This document shows, in pieces, positions 61,485 to 64,000 of a stretch of DNA of 64,000 nt. The stretch is from an uncultured Bryobacteraceae bacterium (lineage in GTDB: Bacteria; Acidobacteriota; Terriglobia; Bryobacterales; Bryobacteraceae). Both the position numbers and the translations under genes were made by a program. Each line of letters begins with the position of its first letter. Position 1 is the first letter of the stretch. A model generated the notes under the pieces. It did not search any database. It was not told where the DNA came from and saw only the letters and a program-made list of their open reading frames with translations. Location: assembly GCA_937924525.1 (NCBI GenBank), contig CALDSU010000016.1, positions 124,001 to 188,000 of the forward strand. The letters run 5' to 3'.

Positions 61485-63188
61485 ATGCGTTGGAGTAAGC
61501 TCTTCATCCCCACCCTGCGCGAGAATCCCGCGGAAGCGGAAGTCGTCAGCCACCAGTTGTTGTTGCGCGCGGGCTATATCCGGCAGCTTTCCGCCGGACT
61601 GTACAACTACCTGTTTCTGGCGCAGCGCTCGCTGAACAAGGTGATCGGCATCGTGCGCGAGGAGATGGACGCCATCGGCGGACAGGAGATGCTGCTGGCG
61701 GCTCTGCACCCGGCCGAGATCTGGCAGGAGTCGGGCCGCTGGGACGTCATGGGGCAGAACATGTTCCGCCTCAAGGACCGGTTTGACCGCGATCTGTGCC
61801 TGGGTATGACTCATGAGGAGGTGATGACGTTCATCGCCCGCGGCGAATTGCGCAGCTACAAGCAGTTGCCGCAGCTTTGGTATCAGATTCAGACCAAGTT
61901 CCGCGACGAGCCGCGGCCGAAGTCGGGGCTGTTGCGGGTGCGCCAGTTTCTGATGAAGGATTCGTACTCGTTCGACATGGACGCTGCGGGCCTGGACTTG
62001 GCCTATCAGAACCACTACGACGCCTATTGCCGCATCTTCAGCCGCGCCGGGTTGCAGTACCTGGCGGTGGAGGCGCACTCTGGCGCGATGGGCGGCAGCC
62101 AGTCGCATGAGTTCATGGTGGCCTCGGAGGCCGGGGAAGACTTCGTGGCCGTCAGCGCCGACGGCAGCTATCAGGCGAATCTCGAAAAAGCGGTCTCACG
62201 TCCCACGCTCCCGCTGGCGCCGGACCCGGAAGGCGACCGCGCGCCCGAGAAGTTTCCCACGCCCGGCCGCAAGACCATCGCGGAGGTCGCCGCCTTTACC
62301 GGCCTGCCGGAAACTGCGCAAATCAAGAGCTTGGTGATGGTGGCTGATGGGAAGCCGGTGCTGGTGCTGTTGCGCGGCGATCATCAGCTGAGCGAGACGA
62401 AGCTGGTGACGGTCCTGGGGGCGGCGGACGTCCGCCCCGCGCATCCGGCGGAGATTCGCGAGTGGTTCGGCGCGGACGCCGGCTCGCTGGGTCCGGTGGG
62501 AATCACGAACATGCCCGTGCTCGCGGACCTCGCGCTCCGAGGCCGCCGGAACATGATCTGCGGCGCGAACGAAGACGATTATCACCTGCGTCACGTGACG
62601 CCCGAGGAGGATTTCGCGTGCGCGTTCGCAGATTTGCGCCAAGTCGCCGCCGGCGACTGGTGCCTGGATTCGGATCAGCCGCTGGAGATTCGCAAGACCA
62701 TCGAAATCGGCCATATCTTCAAACTCGGATACAAGTACTCCGAGTCGATGGGCCTGCGGGTCCTGAATGCCGAAGGTCACGAAGTGACGCCCATCATGGG
62801 CTCCTACGGGATCGGCATTGAGCGTGTGCTCAGCGCTGCGGTGGAGCAGCATCACGACAAGGATGGCATGATGCTGCCGCCTTCGATCGCGCCGTTCGAG
62901 GTGGTGGTGACGCCGGTCAATGCCGCCGAGCCCGCCCAGCTGTCGGCGGCGGAGGCGATTTACCGCCGGTGCCGCGAGTTGGGGCTGGACGCGCTGCTGG
63001 ACGACCGGGACGAACGGCCCGGCGTGAAATTCAAGGACGCCGACCTGATCGGCATTCCCTACCGCGTCACGGTAGGCAAGAAGCTGCCCCAGGGAATGGT
63101 GGAAGTCACCGAGCGGCGGACCCGGCAGTCGGTGGACGTGCTGGTCGCGGACGCGGCCGCGCACGTGCGGGGCCGCATCCATGGTTGA
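61485..63188 (+). CDS. proS: prolyl-tRNA synthetase, bacterial type
   Basis: A 567-aa class II aminoacyl-tRNA synthetase of the bacterial type with an editing (INS) insertion (about 225-400). Class II motifs are seen in [26 protein letters not shown] and [11 protein letters not shown]; the C-terminal anticodon-binding domain (about 460-567) includes [15 protein letters not shown]. The active ATP- and Pro-binding core implies normal charging of tRNA-Pro. The next gene begins 8 bp before its stop. Confidence 0.96.
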   Translation: MRWSKLFIPTLRENPAEAEVVSHQLLLRAGYIRQLSAGLYNYLFLAQRSLNKVIGIVREEMDAIGGQEMLLAALHPAEIWQESGRWDVMGQNMFRLKDRFDRDLCLGMTHEEVMTFIARGELRSYKQLPQLWYQIQTKFRDEPRPKSGLLRVRQFLMKDSYSFDMDAAGLDLAYQNHYDAYCRIFSRAGLQYLAVEAHSGAMGGSQSHEFMVASEAGEDFVAVSADGSYQANLEKAVSRPTLPLAPDPEGDRAPEKFPTPGRKTIAEVAAFTGLPETAQIKSLVMVADGKPVLVLLRGDHQLSETKLVTVLGAADVRPAHPAEIREWFGADAGSLGPVGITNMPVLADLALRGRRNMICGANEDDYHLRHVTPEEDFACAFADLRQVAAGDWCLDSDQPLEIRKTIEIGHIFKLGYKYSESMGLRVLNAEGHEVTPIMGSYGIGIERVLSAAVEQHHDKDGMMLPPSIAPFEVVVTPVNAAEPAQLSAAEAIYRRCRELGLDALLDDRDERPGVKFKDADLIGIPYRVTVGKKLPQGMVEVTERRTRQSVDVLVADAAAHVRGRIHG

Positions 63189-64000
63189 TTGGCAAAAGGT
63201 TCGCGAGGAGTTTCCCGCGCTGCGGGCGTGGACGTTTCTTAACTCCGCCACCTATGGGCAGATGCCGCGCCGCGCGGTGGCCGCCGTGGACGCGCACTTC
63301 GCCCGGCGCGACGCCCTGGCCTGCGCCGATTTCATGGACTGGTTCGACGATGCGGATGCGATCCGCGCCTCCATCGCCCGGCTGATTCATTGCGAGGCGG
63401 AGGACATCGCCTTCATTCCGAACGCCTCCACGGCGCTTTCGCTGCTGCTGCGTGGCCTCGACTGGCGTCGGGGCGATCGGATTGTGACGCTCGAGCACGA
63501 GTTCCCGAACCATTACTACCTGCCCGAGGTGCTGCGCGCCCGCGGCGTGGAGTTCGTGGAGACGCCGATGGCCGGCTTCTACGACGCCGTGGCCGAGCAG
63601 ACGCGGGTTGTGTTGATGAGCACCCTCAGCTACTCCACCGGGTTCCGGCCGCCGGTCGAAGAAATTGGCGCGTATCTGCGGCGGAAAGGAGTGCTGTTCT
63701 ACCTGGATGGCACCCAGAGCGTGGGCGCCTTGCGTTTCGACGTTTCCCGCGTGCAGCCGGACCTTTTCGCGGTGCATGGCTATAAGTGGCTGCTGGCCCC
63801 CAACGGCGCGGGTTTTATGTACGTTGCCCCGGCGCTGCGGGCGCGCCTCGAACCGGCCGTCGTGGGCTGGCGCAGTCACGGCGACTGGCGCCGGCCGGAA
63901 AGCCTGCATCACGGCGCCCCGGTCTTCGCCGAGGCTGCCGAGAAATACGAAGGCGCGATGTTGGCCTTCCCGCTGATTTACGCCATGGGCGCTTCCGTCG
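63181..64000 (+). CDS. class V aminotransferase-fold enzyme, 3' end beyond the window
   Basis: The first 273 codons of a PLP enzyme starting at the ATG at 63181, which overlaps proS by 8 bp. Open frame runs to the window edge, so there is no stop. The start reads [29 protein letters not shown] and [16 protein letters not shown] are followed by [12 protein letters not shown] and the PLP Lys in [16 protein letters not shown]. It is cytoplasmic, unlike the Tat-exported class V enzyme at 31541. Aminotransferase or cysteine desulfurase-like activity is possible. Confidence 0.85.
   Translation, partial: MVDWQKVREEFPALRAWTFLNSATYGQMPRRAVAAVDAHFARRDALACADFMDWFDDADAIRASIARLIHCEAEDIAFIPNASTALSLLLRGLDWRRGDRIVTLEHEFPNHYYLPEVLRARGVEFVETPMAGFYDAVAEQTRVVLMSTLSYSTGFRPPVEEIGAYLRRKGVLFYLDGTQSVGALRFDVSRVQPDLFAVHGYKWLLAPNGAGFMYVAPALRARLEPAVVGWRSHGDWRRPESLHHGAPVFAEAAEKYEGAMLAFPLIYAMGASV

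Noticed and set aside
1-64000. CRISPR arrays, insertion sequences, integrases, phage genes or toxin-antitoxin pairs
   Set aside because: None was seen: there are no spaced direct repeats, no transposase or recombinase motifs and no abrupt composition change.

Overview
The window is GC-rich, densely coded bacterial chromosome with no sign of phage, insertion sequence, plasmid or CRISPR. It most resembles the Acidobacteriota, in particular the Solibacter/Bryobacter group. Three unrelated exported proteins (9290-10615, 22455-26771, 34943-36364) end in the Solibacter-type C-terminal module (TIGR03437-like), and one of them carries long NHL-repeat and BACON-like arrays. There are also many Tat- or Sec-exported sugar, PLP and NAD(P) enzymes, a habit of this group. 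The assignment rests on protein architecture only; there is no rRNA gene here.

Layout. 0.1-6 kb: Tat-exported DUF362 protein, UbiD decarboxylase, an SDR-aldehyde dehydrogenase (aldA) operon and an amidohydrolase. 5.9-9.3 kb: a LuxR-type response regulator, a small soluble histidine kinase with a degenerate N-box, and a split transketolase. 9.3-12.5 kb: exported heme-motif protein, tandem-cyclophilin PPIase, DUF4126 membrane protein. 12.5-16.7 kb: tRNA-Ile2(CAU), SAM hydroxide adenosyltransferase, then cysteine desulfurase-mnmA-acyltransferase. 16.8-22.4 kb: sugar isomerase/epimerase, GH106-type rhamnosidase, EamA transporter and CBM9-like protein. 22.4-29 kb: giant NHL/BACON protein, PhzF, an exported RidA and an amidohydrolase on one strand. 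29-36.4 kb: beta-propeller/CehA metallohydrolase, Tat-exported class V aminotransferase, PKD protein, Rsm22 methyltransferase, five-bladed-propeller protein. 36.4-42 kb: sodium:solute symporter, nhaA, threonylcarbamoyl-AMP synthase, and a bifunctional homocysteine methyltransferase/MTHFR. 42-48.2 kb: Tat-exported Gfo/Idh/MocA oxidoreductase, D-2-hydroxyacid dehydrogenase, ceramidase-like protein, htpG. 48.3-55.5 kb: PIN/TRAM ATPase-less RNase-like protein, ispD, ispF, a cytochrome c-PHM copper protein, thiE and two APC permeases. 55.7-64 kb: ThuA protein, DUF3108 protein, SGNH hydrolase, GT-C glycosyltransferase, a broken fucose-isomerase-like gene, proS and a class V aminotransferase cut by the window end.

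The genes form short operons of 2-4 with tight or overlapping junctions, separated by short divergent promoters. A recurring feature is a TACACT/TACAAT/CATACT-like -10 box lying only 6-14 nt before a start codon, which suggests that many transcripts are leaderless or nearly so. Housekeeping parts (tRNA modification, isoprenoid, thiamine, Pro-tRNA, one-carbon) are interleaved with accessory parts. Those accessory parts suggest uptake and breakdown of plant- or microbe-derived deoxysugars (rhamnosidase, sugar isomerases, lactaldehyde dehydrogenase, symporter). No classical defence or mobile system was found. The items most worth a second look are the cytochrome c-PHM fusion, the exported RidA/PhzF/amidohydrolase operon, the degenerate histidine kinase beside transketolase, the leaderless promoter pattern and the alternative RNA pairing before the PIN/TRAM gene.
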